Origin: Verrucomicrobiota bacterium
GTDB taxonomy: Bacteria > Verrucomicrobiota > Verrucomicrobiia > Limisphaerales > UBA9464
Direction of reading: 5' to 3'
NCBI GenBank assembly: GCA_017309115.1
Contig: JAFLEF010000005.1
Location: 1-64,000, forward strand
DNA length: 64,000 bases
Made by a program: the position numbers and the translations under genes. The notes under the pieces were generated by a model. That model saw only the letters and a program-made list of their open reading frames with translations, had not been told where the DNA came from and did not search any database. Shown here one piece after another: positions 51,879 through 61,605 of this stretch (position 1 is its first letter; every line of letters starts with the position of its first letter).

Positions 51879-52163
51879 GCCTCCTTTTTCGCGATCGGCG
51901 TGGAGAGCGCGAGCCTGAAATGCTGATCTGTCCGAAAGAGGAACCAGATGTTCTAACTCGTAGCCGCCATCAAACGCGCTGAAGGGACAGAACGTGGTGG
52001 ATGATCCGCAGATGGGAGCCAATTTACCGCCTGCCGATTCGGTCCACCGATCTTGTCGCGCCGGCAGTCGATCGGCCCAAACACCTCATCTGCCGGTGGA
52101 CTTGAGCGGACGGTTCAGTAGGATTTCGCAGGTTCTTGATGGCTGAATACCAAAGGCTTTTCC

Positions 52164-53585
52164 ATGAGGTTAATCATCGGTTTGTTTCTGCTGATCGGCG
52201 GGGTCGGTTCAACCGCCCAGGCAGCCGCCCCCCGCCCCCACATCATTCACATCGTTGCCGATGACCTCGGATGGAAGGATGTCGGATTCAACGGGTGCAC
52301 CGACATCCGAACTCCTCATCTCGACGCCCTAGCGGCGGGTGGGGCGAGATTCACCCAGTTTTACGTTCAGCCAATGTGCACTCCGACGCGGGCGGCGTTG
52401 ATGACCGGGCGGTATCCGTATCGTTATGGACTTCAGACCGGCGTGATTCCCTCTGTCTCAACCTACGGTCTCGACACCAACGAATGGTTAATGCCGCAGA
52501 GTTTGCAGGAGGCGGGTTATCGGACAGCGATCATCGGCAAATGGCATCTGGGCCATGCTGACCGCAAGTATTGGCCCCGTCAGCGCGGGTTCGACTACCA
52601 ATACGGGGCCATGATCGGGGAGTTGGATTACTTCAAGCACGAGGAGCATGGCGTGCTCGACTGGTATCGCGACAACGTGCCCGTGCGGGAACCAGGCTAC
52701 ACCACCGAGCTTCTCGGCAACGACGCGGTCAAACTCATTGAGCGTCAGGATCCATCGGTTCCGTTGTATCTCTATCTCGCCTTCAACGCTCCCCATACTC
52801 CCTACCAGGCGCCGGAAGCCTACCTGGCGCGGTATTCCCAAATTGCCGACCCAACCCGTCGAACGTATGCGGCCATGGTGACCTGCCTGGACGACCAAGT
52901 CGGTCGAGTGGTGGCGGCCCTCGACCAGAAAGGCATGCGGGACCACACGTTAATCGTCTTCCACAGTGACAACGGGGGCACCAAGAATCCCCTGTTTGCC
53001 GGCGTGATGGCGGATATGTCGAAGGTGAAGATTCCCTGTGACAACGGGCCCTATCGCGATGGCAAAGCGTCGCTTCTGGAAGGCGGAACACGGGTCTGCG
53101 CCCTCGCCAACTGGCCCGGACAGATCAAGCCGCAGGTGGTGGAAGGAATGATCCACGCCGTCGATCTGTATCCCACCTTCGCTCTACTGGCGGGCGCGTC
53201 GACTGCCCGTAGCAAGCCGCTGGATGGACTCAACGTTTGGAAAACCATGGCTTCGGGCGAGCCATCGCCGCGCACGGAGGTCATCTACAATATTGAACCG
53301 TTTCGCGCCGCTATTCGCCAGGGAGACTGGAAATTGATCTGGCGCGCCATGCTCCCGAGCTCCGTCCAGCTCTATCACTTGCCGCAGGATCCCTCCGAGA
53401 CAAACAATCTCGCTTCGGTCCATCCGGAGAAAGTCGCAGCCCTGAAGGAGCGTCTGAACACGGCCGCCCAAGAGGCCGCCAAGCCCTTGTTCTTGGTGGA
53501 TCAGTTCAAGGTCATCCAACTCAACATGGACGGCGAGCCAGTGCTGCCTTCCGACGAGGGATTCGGCGATCCGGACCGACCCTGA
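52164..53585 (+). CDS. Secreted arylsulfatase-type sulfatase
   Basis: A 473-aa sulfatase with the variant signature CTPTR (VQPMCTPTRAALMTGRYP), typical of the arylsulfatase-B-like group. The metal site is in HIVADDLGWKDVGF, and the substrate-side segments are IIGKWHLGHAD and VFHSDNGGTKNP. The signal peptide is IIGLFLLIGGVGSTAQA. The three sulfatases in the window differ in their motifs, so they probably attack different sulfated linkages. It is convergent with the next gene by eight bases. Confidence 0.92.
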   Translation: MRLIIGLFLLIGGVGSTAQAAAPRPHIIHIVADDLGWKDVGFNGCTDIRTPHLDALAAGGARFTQFYVQPMCTPTRAALMTGRYPYRYGLQTGVIPSVSTYGLDTNEWLMPQSLQEAGYRTAIIGKWHLGHADRKYWPRQRGFDYQYGAMIGELDYFKHEEHGVLDWYRDNVPVREPGYTTELLGNDAVKLIERQDPSVPLYLYLAFNAPHTPYQAPEAYLARYSQIADPTRRTYAAMVTCLDDQVGRVVAALDQKGMRDHTLIVFHSDNGGTKNPLFAGVMADMSKVKIPCDNGPYRDGKASLLEGGTRVCALANWPGQIKPQVVEGMIHAVDLYPTFALLAGASTARSKPLDGLNVWKTMASGEPSPRTEVIYNIEPFRAAIRQGDWKLIWRAMLPSSVQLYHLPQDPSETNNLASVHPEKVAALKERLNTAAQEAAKPLFLVDQFKVIQLNMDGEPVLPSDEGFGDPDRP

Positions 53586-53593
53586 TACTCCGG

Positions 53594-55702
53594 CTAGAAG
53601 CGCGCACGAAAGAAGCGGTGCGAAGCGCTGGGCGAATCGAACATCCGGAGCTCTGAACCCTGGTCACCGATCATTGCCGATCCCCAAGGTTCCCAGTGCG
53701 TGAGGTCAGCGGAAGACTCGAGGTCGACCAACCTCTCCGGCAACCCGTCGAGAACGAACCAGCCGGATTCGTTCCGGGGACTGGGACGCAGGGTAACAAA
53801 CGCGGAAGGAAGCGGATTGGCGTAAGGGCCCAGGTCGAGTTGCACCACTCCGGGAAGACCGGGCTCGGTGGCCACCCGTAGCAGGAATTCCCGCCGCTCG
53901 GGGCTGGTAAACTGGGCGTAGCCCACGGGCCAATACCGACGGGGCAGGGCATGGGCGACCGGTATCCACTGACCGTTGGAAGCGCGGTCAAACACCGTAA
54001 CGGAAGCCGTCGTGTCGAGTCGCCAGACCGACTGATTCACCGTGCGGAGCTGATAACGCCCCGCTCCCGGCGCCAGCCAGCGCACCCAGACGGTCCCTCG
54101 TTCGGGACTCAGCCACTGGTCCTGAGCCGCTTCGCCGGTGGCGCCCAAGGTGGAGAGGGTGAAGGAATTCTGGGTCAGCAACGGCGCCTGTTCCGGGGTG
54201 TCCTGGGGATTTGCCTGATCCCATTGCAGCTGGGGCGGGATCTCAGAACCAGGACCGGGTTCGACCGCAATCCGAACCGGACCGGGTCCAAAGTCGGAGA
54301 GGGAAAACGAAACTCGGCCCACTCCGGGAAGGTTCGTCGGCAGTTGTGACTGCGCCAGGAGCGTCAGTTGATCCAGGGACTCGCCCCGGTAGATCGCCAC
54401 GCGCGCGCCAGCTGGACCTTGAAACTGCAGGCTGGCCAGACCGTTCGGCGGAACTTCGCCCCGATACCAGAGCGACGCCCGCGCCGGCTGGCCGGCATGG
54501 TCGGGTTCTCCGGATTCGGGGGTGGGGAAGGACCCACGGGCGATCACCAAGGTGCCTGGGGAAAGCGGACCTGCGGCGGCGAATTCGTCATTCGCGGGCG
54601 CCGAACGAAGCTGAATCCATCCGTAGGAATCGTAATGGGGTGTCACCCAATTGACGATGCGGTCGCCGTTCCAGACTCGTTCCGCCGTAATCTGATCCAC
54701 GCGCACGACATACTCCCGGCCAGCTTGGGCTCGGAACGGAACCACCACCGTGGACGACCCGCTGAATTCCCTCCCATTGGGTCCCGCCTCGGTCATTTGC
54801 CCGTTCACTTTCCGGGCAACTTCTCGGAGTCGGTTGAACGTGAGGGGGGAATTCTCGTCGCCGGTCACCTCGTAGACCGCACACTGCGGAAAGCTTCCTG
54901 GCATGAAGAACTCGGCAGCGACTCCGCCCCCGGCGGGGGCACGCCACCGGTACCAAAGGGAGTTCCCGCCTCGGGTCATCCGGTCGACGAATTGATTCAC
55001 GACAAATCCGCCGCCGGAATTGGGCATGGAGACTCCGTACCACCAGTCCCAAGTGCCCCAAGTGGGTTCGCCGGGTTCCAGAGTGGCCCCGCGCAGTTCA
55101 CTGTACTGGGGACCGCCGTCGAGAATCAGAGGGGCGGCATCGGCAAGGAAGTCGTGGGAAGAAGTTCCGGCGGACTGATGAAGCAGGATCTGAAACGTAT
55201 TGGTCCGACCCTGAGCGTCCCTGGGATATTCGTTGTCAAAGGCGAGGAGGTAGGTCTGACCGCTTTCGGCCGAAAAGGCGGTCGTGACGGGAAACCCGTG
55301 GCCTCCGAGGGGCCGGCCGACTGGAATCAGGTTGGTGACCGAGTTTGACGCCAAATAAGCCGCCACCCCCCAGGGCTGTCGAATCGGTGCGGAAAACAGT
55401 TCAGCTGGCGCGTTCGACGGGGTGGCGCTGACGTAGACTGGACCAGAGGCGGGAGCCGTCCACCGCATCCACACGGAGCGAATCGTGGGAACTTCCGGGA
55501 AATGTGGGGTTTCGCGCGGTTCTCGAGTGCCACCGGCATTCCAGAGGACTCCTTCCCAGTGGGATCCGGTGAGTTCCAGTGGCTCGACGAAGCGATCGCC
55601 TGGGATGGCGGCGAAAAGCGGGGGGACGGCGAGGGCGAACAGGCCGGAAAAGACCACCCCGGCAAGTCGGAACGCCGGGACGAGGCGGTATCGAGGGTTC
55701 AT
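53594..55702 (-). CDS. Large secreted protein with pre-peptidase C-terminal-like repeats
   Basis: A 702-aa exported protein. The body repeats a beta-sandwich pattern in which W-x-RW-x-A-P segments recur: SVWMRWTAPASGPVYVSATP, LWYRWRAPAGGG, SLWYRGEVPPNGLASLQF and TVWVRWLAPGAGRYQL. Each is followed by a short AVYEVTG/AIYRGES/TVFDRAS strand. These look like bacterial pre-peptidase C-terminal domains, used for binding. The C-terminal strand block VDLESSADLTHWEPWG ... FFRARF is the tail seen on other exoproteins here. No active site was found. The signal peptide ends at LAVPPLFA. Confidence 0.8.
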   Translation of the reverse strand: MNPRYRLVPAFRLAGVVFSGLFALAVPPLFAAIPGDRFVEPLELTGSHWEGVLWNAGGTREPRETPHFPEVPTIRSVWMRWTAPASGPVYVSATPSNAPAELFSAPIRQPWGVAAYLASNSVTNLIPVGRPLGGHGFPVTTAFSAESGQTYLLAFDNEYPRDAQGRTNTFQILLHQSAGTSSHDFLADAAPLILDGGPQYSELRGATLEPGEPTWGTWDWWYGVSMPNSGGGFVVNQFVDRMTRGGNSLWYRWRAPAGGGVAAEFFMPGSFPQCAVYEVTGDENSPLTFNRLREVARKVNGQMTEAGPNGREFSGSSTVVVPFRAQAGREYVVRVDQITAERVWNGDRIVNWVTPHYDSYGWIQLRSAPANDEFAAAGPLSPGTLVIARGSFPTPESGEPDHAGQPARASLWYRGEVPPNGLASLQFQGPAGARVAIYRGESLDQLTLLAQSQLPTNLPGVGRVSFSLSDFGPGPVRIAVEPGPGSEIPPQLQWDQANPQDTPEQAPLLTQNSFTLSTLGATGEAAQDQWLSPERGTVWVRWLAPGAGRYQLRTVNQSVWRLDTTASVTVFDRASNGQWIPVAHALPRRYWPVGYAQFTSPERREFLLRVATEPGLPGVVQLDLGPYANPLPSAFVTLRPSPRNESGWFVLDGLPERLVDLESSADLTHWEPWGSAMIGDQGSELRMFDSPSASHRFFRARF

Positions 55703-55795
55703 GACAACAGGATCTGACGGACCTTAGCTAAGGTACGTTGGAGTGATCCCATTTGTAAATGCCGGACCCGGCGCGCCGGCCAACCGGGACCAACC

Positions 55796-55823
55796 GGGGT
55801 CGACCGGGCGGTCTATCCCTACC
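55796..55823 (-). repeat. Intergenic repeat, GGTAGGGATGGACCG family (copy 3)
   Basis: Reverse-oriented, diverged copy of 2126-2153 between two divergent large genes. The GCGAGCCCCAAAGCGGCAGG element at about 55862-55900 follows it, a distant relative of the repeat at 102-138. Confidence 0.6.
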
Positions 55824-55950
55824 TGAGACCGGATGGGTCTAACTGCCGCCCACCTACCAGCCGCGAGCCCCAAAGCGGCAGGGGACTGCCGGACACTCCA
55901 TAGACGCGGTGAAGGCGCCGGGGTATCGTTTCGTCTCACCTTGGATAGCC

Positions 55951-58900
55951 ATGTCCCGACGCTCTCTCCAACGTTTCCGGCTCGTCAGCCTACTGCTCAG
56001 CCTGGGGTGTTTGACCGGCGGCTTGCGAGCGGCGGAATCCACCGCGAACCGTGTGGAATACAACCGCGATATCCGGCCCATTCTCTCCGACACCTGCTTC
56101 CACTGCCACGGCCCGGATAAGAACACCCGCAAGGCGAAGCTGCGTCTCGATGTCCGGGAGGATGCCCTTGCCCAAGGAGCCTTCGTTCCCGGAAAACCCG
56201 CGGAGAGCGAGTTGGTGAAACGCCTGTTCTCGTCCGATCCTGAAGAGCTGATGCCTCCGCCCGAGGCGCACAAACCCCTCAACCCCGCTCAAAAGGAACT
56301 GCTCCAACGCTGGATTGCCCAAGGCGCAGAATATCAACCGCACTGGGCGTATCTCCCCCCAAAACGCCCCTCAGTTCCCGCCGACGCAAATCCCATCGAC
56401 GCACTGGTCGATGCCCGACTCGCCGAACACGGGACTCAACGCTCCCCCGAAGCCGACCGCCGGACCCTCCTGCGGCGTCTGAGCCTGGATTTGATCGGAC
56501 TGCCGCCCACGCCGGAGGAGGTCGAGGCCTTCGTAAACGACCGCCGACCTCAGGCCTATGAGGAACAGGTCGAACGGTTGCTGAAGTCACCCCACTACGG
56601 CGAACGAATGGCCGTGCCCTGGCTCGACCTGGTTCGCTTTGCCGACACCGTGGGATATCACGGGGACCAGAACGTAAATGTGTTCCCCTACCGGGACTAC
56701 GTGGTGGCGGCGTTCAACCGGAACAAGCCGTTCGACCAGTTCACCCGGGAACAACTTGCTGGGGATCTGCTGCCGCAGCCCTCGGTGGAAGCCCGAGTGG
56801 CCACGGGTTTCAACCGGCTCAACATGATGACCCGCGAAGGCGGAGCTCAGCCGAAGGAATATCTGGCCAAGTACGCGGCCGACCGGGTCCGAACCGTGTC
56901 CATGGCTTGGCTGGGTTCGACCATGGGCTGCGCCGAGTGCCACGATCACAAGTTCGATCCGTTCACTCAGAAAGACTTCTACTCGCTGGCCGCGTTCTTC
57001 GCCGATGTCCGGCAGTGGGGGGTCTACAACGACTACGACTACACGCCCAACCCCGACCTCAAGGGTTGGAGCAATGACCATCCTTTCCCGCCCGAGTTGG
57101 AAGTCGAAAGCCCCTACCTGCGTCTGCAAGCCGCCCGGTACGCGGACCAGATGGAAGCGATCGCCCGCGCGGTGGCCGATAGCGCGCGCAGTCCGGGGCC
57201 GACCCAAACCGCACTGGCCGCCTGGGAAACGGGAATCCACGCGACCCTGGCCCAATCTCCCGACGGATGGATCAGCCCGGTTCCCACCTGGGATCCTTCG
57301 GCCCCAGTTAGCGGAACTCCCTCCGGGACCATTACGGTGGTTCGTCCCGCGACTGAACCCGAGAAAGTGGGTCTGCCCAAACTTCAATACAGTCTTCCAG
57401 CCGGCCTCGTCGCGGCAATTCGTCTCGAACTTCTGCCGACGGGCACCAACGGCATTACGCGCGACGGTCGCAGCACCACCTTCCGGCCGTCGTTCAAACT
57501 GATTCGTGGGACCAACGCGCCCCGGGACCTCCCGATTCAACACGCCGAAGCCAATCTCGACGAACCGCGGTATGCCAATGGCGCCGAGTTCATCGGCATT
57601 CGCGACAACTGGAAGACCAGCGCCAAACGTTCCAACGATCGTCACGTCGGCGTGTGGGCCTTGGCCCAACCGTTGAAACTTCAGGAGGGCGACCAGATCT
57701 CGGTGGACGTGCGGAACACGGCCCTGGAGCGAATCCGCGTTTCCTTTACGCCCCTGGCCGCAGCAAACCCGTTGCGATCCGGCGCGACGGTGGAGTTGGT
57801 GGATGCCCTGGCTCGTCCCGCCGCCGTGCGAACGGATCGGGAACGTCAGGTGGTGGCGGAAGCCTGGCTGCTCAGCACTCTGGATCAGCTGGAGGAACGT
57901 CGACGATTCCTCGCGGCGCATGCCGAATACCTCCAATGCCGCTCTGGCTTCGCTCCCACGGTGGTTACCGCCGCTTGGGAGCCCACAGTCACGCGGGTCC
58001 TGGCCCGAGGGAACTGGATGGACGAAAGCGGGGAGATCGTTTCGCCCCAGCCGCCCTCCTTCCTGCCGCGCCTTCCCTGGCCCGCCGACCGTCGGCTCAC
58101 CCGCCTCGATCTTGCCGATTGGCTGGTGGCTCCGGAAAACCCCCTCACCACCCGGGTCTTCGTCAACCGGCTGTGGAAACAGTTTTTCGGCAATGGCCTG
58201 TCCGCCCAAGTCGAAGATCTCGGGGCGCAAGGGGAATGGCCCACGCATCCAGAGTTACTCGACTGGCTGGCGGTGGAGTTCCGGGAACACGGTTGGGACG
58301 TGAAGCACTTGGTTCGCCTGATCGTGCTGTCGGGTACTTACCGGCAGAGCTCGAATCTGCGCCCCGAACTGCGCGACGCGGATCCGGCGAATCGCTGGCT
58401 GAGCTCCCAGAATCCACGCCGTCTGGAGGCGGAATTCGTCCGGGACAACGCCCTGTTCATCGCCGGCCTGCTCAACCCCGAGGTGGGCGGACCCAGTGCG
58501 TTTCCATATCAGCCGGCCGGCTACTACGCCAACCTCCAGTTCCCGGATCGCGACTACCAGGCGAGCCCGGGGGAACGGCAATATCGCCGCGGGCTCTATG
58601 CCCACTGGCAGCGGACGTTCCTGAATCCCATGCTGGCCAATTTCGACGCGCCTTCGCGGGAGGAGTGCACCGCCAGCCGGCCCGTCTCCAACACCCCGCA
58701 ACAGGCGCTGACCCTCTTGAATGACCCGGCCTTTGTCGAAGCCTCCCGGGCCTTCGCGGAGACGCTCCTGAACAGCGAGCGGCGAACGGAAGCCGACCAA
58801 ATCCAGGCCGCTTTCCAACGCGCTTTGGCCCGCCCTCCGCGCCCCGCTGAACTTGAGTCCCTACAGCGGTTCTTCCGGCAACAGCAGGACTACTACGCCG

Positions 58901-59040
58901 CCCATCCCGAGGAGGCGGCCAAGTTCCTTCGGATCGGTTATCGGCCGCTGCCCGCCAGCGCGCCGGAACCGGAACTCGCCGCGTGGACCCAGGTGGCCCG
59001 CGTGATCCTCAACTTGCACGAAACCGTGACGCGTTACTGA
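55951..59040 (+). CDS. PSCyt1-DUF1549-DUF1553 cytochrome protein
   Basis: A 1029-aa exported protein of the planctomycete/verrucomicrobial PSCyt family. A PSCyt1 heme domain comes first (CFHCHGPDKNTRKAKLRLD ... LMPPPEAHKPL). DUF1549 follows (RRLSLDLIGLPPTPEEV ... MGCAECHDHKFDPF, with a second CxxCH), and DUF1553 lies in the last third (NRLWKQFFGNGL ... NTPQQALTLLNDPAFVE). It is probably a periplasmic heme oxidoreductase; substrates are not established. The signal peptide is LVSLLLSLGCLTGGLRA; the ATG at 55951 begins a normal one. The DUF1501 gene follows 19 bases later, the usual pairing. Confidence 0.92.
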   Translation: MSRRSLQRFRLVSLLLSLGCLTGGLRAAESTANRVEYNRDIRPILSDTCFHCHGPDKNTRKAKLRLDVREDALAQGAFVPGKPAESELVKRLFSSDPEELMPPPEAHKPLNPAQKELLQRWIAQGAEYQPHWAYLPPKRPSVPADANPIDALVDARLAEHGTQRSPEADRRTLLRRLSLDLIGLPPTPEEVEAFVNDRRPQAYEEQVERLLKSPHYGERMAVPWLDLVRFADTVGYHGDQNVNVFPYRDYVVAAFNRNKPFDQFTREQLAGDLLPQPSVEARVATGFNRLNMMTREGGAQPKEYLAKYAADRVRTVSMAWLGSTMGCAECHDHKFDPFTQKDFYSLAAFFADVRQWGVYNDYDYTPNPDLKGWSNDHPFPPELEVESPYLRLQAARYADQMEAIARAVADSARSPGPTQTALAAWETGIHATLAQSPDGWISPVPTWDPSAPVSGTPSGTITVVRPATEPEKVGLPKLQYSLPAGLVAAIRLELLPTGTNGITRDGRSTTFRPSFKLIRGTNAPRDLPIQHAEANLDEPRYANGAEFIGIRDNWKTSAKRSNDRHVGVWALAQPLKLQEGDQISVDVRNTALERIRVSFTPLAAANPLRSGATVELVDALARPAAVRTDRERQVVAEAWLLSTLDQLEERRRFLAAHAEYLQCRSGFAPTVVTAAWEPTVTRVLARGNWMDESGEIVSPQPPSFLPRLPWPADRRLTRLDLADWLVAPENPLTTRVFVNRLWKQFFGNGLSAQVEDLGAQGEWPTHPELLDWLAVEFREHGWDVKHLVRLIVLSGTYRQSSNLRPELRDADPANRWLSSQNPRRLEAEFVRDNALFIAGLLNPEVGGPSAFPYQPAGYYANLQFPDRDYQASPGERQYRRGLYAHWQRTFLNPMLANFDAPSREECTASRPVSNTPQQALTLLNDPAFVEASRAFAETLLNSERRTEADQIQAAFQRALARPPRPAELESLQRFFRQQQDYYAAHPEEAAKFLRIGYRPLPASAPEPELAAWTQVARVILNLHETVTRY

Positions 59041-59059
59041 ACCCCTCACGCTCCGCTCC

Positions 59060-60490
59060 ATGTCCGAAACTCCCTTCGCGCTCTCCGTCAACCGACGCAC
59101 CTTTCTGCAGCGGTCCGCCTATGGTTTGGGCGGACTGGCCCTCGCCTCCCTGCTGGACCGCAGTCTGCTCAACCGGACGCAGGCCGCCCCGGCGGGCTGG
59201 AACGGCGTCCTGACCGAACCGCACTTCCCCATCAAAGCCAAGCGGGTGATCCATCTGTGCATGGCCGGCGGCCCGTCGCATCTCGAGACCTTCGACTGGA
59301 AACCCCGCTTGAAGGAACTGCACGACCAACCGTTTCCTGAATCCTTCACCAAGGGCCAACAACTGGCGCAGCTCCAGAACAAGGTTCTCAAGGCCCGCGG
59401 CGCGTTCTGCAACTTCCAGCGCTGCGGAAAGTCCGGGCTCGAGATTTCCGACCTCTTCCCTCATCTGCAATCCGTGGCCGACGACCTCTGCATCGTCCGC
59501 TCGATGCAGACCGAACAGATCAACCATGACCCGGCACACGCCTTCATGAACACCGGGTCGATCATCAAAGGCCGGCCCAGCATGGGTTCCTGGTTGCTGT
59601 ATGGATTGGGCTCGGAAACAGAGACTCTGCCCGGGTTCATCGTGCTCACATCCGCCGGAAAGTACGGACTTCAACCGGTGTCGGCGCGCCAGTGGTCGGC
59701 CGGATTTCTGCCCAGTAAGTTCCAGGGAATCCAGTTCCAGTCCCGGGGAGATGCCGTCCACTACATCGGCAATCCTGACGGCGTCTGCCAAAGCACCCAG
59801 CGCCAAGTCATCGAGGAGATCAACCGGCTCAACGGTCTGCTGGCGGAGGAGCGGATCGACCCGGAAATCCAGACCCGGATCGCGCAGTATGAAATGGCGT
59901 TCCGCATGCAGGCTTCAGTGCCCGAACTCACCGACTTCCAGCGGGAACCCCAAGCCATGCTGGACCTGTACGGCGTCAAGCAACCGGGCGACGGCAGCTT
60001 TGCGTCCAACTGCCTGCTCGCGCGTCGGTTGGCGGAACGGGGCGTGCGCATGATCCAGCTCTATCACCGCGCCTGGGATCACCATGGCGACATCGAGAAA
60101 GCAATGCCCAGCGCCGCCGCCGATGTCGATCAGGCCAGCGCCGCGCTGATCAAGGACCTCAAGCAACGCGGTCTGCTCGACGACACCTTGATTCTCTGGG
60201 GTGGTGAATTCGGCCGCACCCCGATGGGACAGGGCACGGGCCGGGATCACCACATTCTCGCGTTTTCTGTGGCGCTCGCTGGCGGCGGCGTAAAGGCCGG
60301 AACCTCATTCGGAGCGACGGACGAACTCGGCTATCGCGCGGTGGATGACGTGGTGAACGTCCACGATCTCCACGCCACCCTGCTGGCGCTCCTCGGGGTG
60401 GACCACAAACGGCTCACCGTGAAGTATCAGGGCCTGGATGCGCGGTTGACTGGGATCGCCGGCAACGTGGTCTCCGGAGTCATGGCCTGA
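59060..60490 (+). CDS. DUF1501 domain protein with Tat signal
   Basis: A 476-aa partner of the preceding cytochrome gene. The Tat signal is NRRTFLQRSAYGLGGLALAS. Family markers are HLCMAGGPSHLETFDWKPRL, TEQINHDPAHAFMNTG, ARRLAERGVRMIQLYHRAWDHH, ILWGGEFGRTP and GRDHHILAFSVALAGGG. Compared with the paralogue at 43013 it has the same order of motifs but about half the residues differ. It is likely co-transcribed and co-exported as a folded protein. Confidence 0.92.
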   Translation: MSETPFALSVNRRTFLQRSAYGLGGLALASLLDRSLLNRTQAAPAGWNGVLTEPHFPIKAKRVIHLCMAGGPSHLETFDWKPRLKELHDQPFPESFTKGQQLAQLQNKVLKARGAFCNFQRCGKSGLEISDLFPHLQSVADDLCIVRSMQTEQINHDPAHAFMNTGSIIKGRPSMGSWLLYGLGSETETLPGFIVLTSAGKYGLQPVSARQWSAGFLPSKFQGIQFQSRGDAVHYIGNPDGVCQSTQRQVIEEINRLNGLLAEERIDPEIQTRIAQYEMAFRMQASVPELTDFQREPQAMLDLYGVKQPGDGSFASNCLLARRLAERGVRMIQLYHRAWDHHGDIEKAMPSAAADVDQASAALIKDLKQRGLLDDTLILWGGEFGRTPMGQGTGRDHHILAFSVALAGGGVKAGTSFGATDELGYRAVDDVVNVHDLHATLLALLGVDHKRLTVKYQGLDARLTGIAGNVVSGVMA

Positions 60491-60546
60491 TCCGACAGTT
60501 CCCCCGAACAAACGCGGTGAATCTGGAACACCGGGAAAGAGGGGAA

Positions 60547-60936
60547 TCAGGCGTGGCGGTCATACTCGGAGACCTCGATGAGGTTGGAGTCCGGGTCGCG
60601 GAAATACACCGAGGTGATCGGTCCGGTGGCACCCGTGCGGCGAACCGGCCCCTCGGTGATGGAAACGCCGAGGCTCTGCAGATGAGCCACCACCTCGACA
60701 ATCGGAGTTGTGGTGATGAAACACAGGTCCGCGGAACCCGGCGTCGGATGCAACGCATGCGGCGCGATCGGGGCCTCGGCAGCATGGAGATTGATCTTCT
60801 GACGGCCAAAACTAAGCGCACGGCGACGCCCGCCGAACGTGACCGGCTCCAGATGAAGGACGCGCGCGTAGAACGCACACGTCGCCTCGACATCGCGGAC
60901 GGTAAGGACCAGGTGGTCGAGTCGGTCGATGGTCAT
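60547..60936 (-). CDS. VOC family protein
   Basis: A 129-aa vicinal-oxygen-chelate protein. Markers are LDHLVLTVRDVEATCAFYARVL, the metal-ligand His in HALHPTPGSADLCF, and SVYFRDPDSNLIEVSEY at the end. This pattern is close to the GLOD5-type glyoxalase-domain proteins of unknown substrate. It is cytosolic. It is last in a leftward group after the nucleotidyltransferase and macro-domain genes. Confidence 0.88.
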   Translation of the reverse strand: MTIDRLDHLVLTVRDVEATCAFYARVLHLEPVTFGGRRRALSFGRQKINLHAAEAPIAPHALHPTPGSADLCFITTTPIVEVVAHLQSLGVSITEGPVRRTGATGPITSVYFRDPDSNLIEVSEYDRHA

Positions 60937-60989
60937 GGGCGGGTCGGGGAGTGAGTTCAGATGCTTCCGCGTTTCATCCCGAGGGGCGA

Positions 60990-61583
60990 TTACCCGGAAA
61001 GATTCGCCGAGGTATTCAGGCGGATATGTCGCTGCTGGGCCTGGCCAATCGAAGTCGGGAATTCTCGGGCTCCGAGCATGACCTCTCGGTACGCGACATG
61101 CATCTGATGCGCTGCGAGCTGCGGTGCCAGCCCCCCGACACCGGTGGCCAAACCAGGAACCGCAACCGAGTCGATACGTTCGCTATGATCTCGACAGGCG
61201 ATCAGTAGCGCCTTCATGGCGAGATAAGCGTTCACGGACTGCTTCACCCGCATGGGCACACGCATGGTGGGTGCCGACACGACCCATCGCGGATTGCTCC
61301 GCAAGGTCGGCACCAACAGCGCGTCCCCAACCAAAAGCTCACCCATCGGGCGCTCTTGAATCATTTTCTGAAGGCGCTTCTGGACGTCCCAACCAAGGTA
61401 ATCAGACAAAGCCAAGTCGAGACCTCCATCCATGTAGCCGAACGAATTGGCCGGGCTCACGATCGCATCGCAGACGAGTGTCCTGAAGTCTTCAGTCGTT
61501 ACTTCAACACTGCTCTCGTCCGCAAACGCCTCTTTCCACGCACTCGCCAGCTCGGTCCGCTGATCGAAGAGGATAATTTTCAT
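60990..61583 (-). CDS. Macro-domain protein
   Basis: A 197-aa protein made of one macro domain, which binds ADP-ribose or related nucleotides. Markers are DAIVSPANSFGYMDGGLDLAL (the NANS/xDGGxxxAI loop), GELLVGDALLVPT, and VAVPGLATGVGGL, where the phosphate-binding GxGxG-type loop lies. Some members remove ADP-ribose from targets or act on ADP-ribose 1''-phosphate. The ATG at 61583 fits the domain start (MKIILFDQ); 14 further residues upstream overlap the preceding gene. It lies 22 bases after the nucleotidyltransferase stop, so the two are likely coupled. Confidence 0.85.
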   Translation of the reverse strand: MKIILFDQRTELASAWKEAFADESSVEVTTEDFRTLVCDAIVSPANSFGYMDGGLDLALSDYLGWDVQKRLQKMIQERPMGELLVGDALLVPTLRSNPRWVVSAPTMRVPMRVKQSVNAYLAMKALLIACRDHSERIDSVAVPGLATGVGGLAPQLAAHQMHVAYREVMLGAREFPTSIGQAQQRHIRLNTSANLSG

Positions 61584-61605
61584 GAGGTGCCCGACGTTTT
61601 CTGGA

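Noticed and set aside
56587-58248. A 553-codon minus-strand frame opposite the PSCyt gene
   Set aside because: No domain, and the plus-strand gene has heme motifs and known domains in order.
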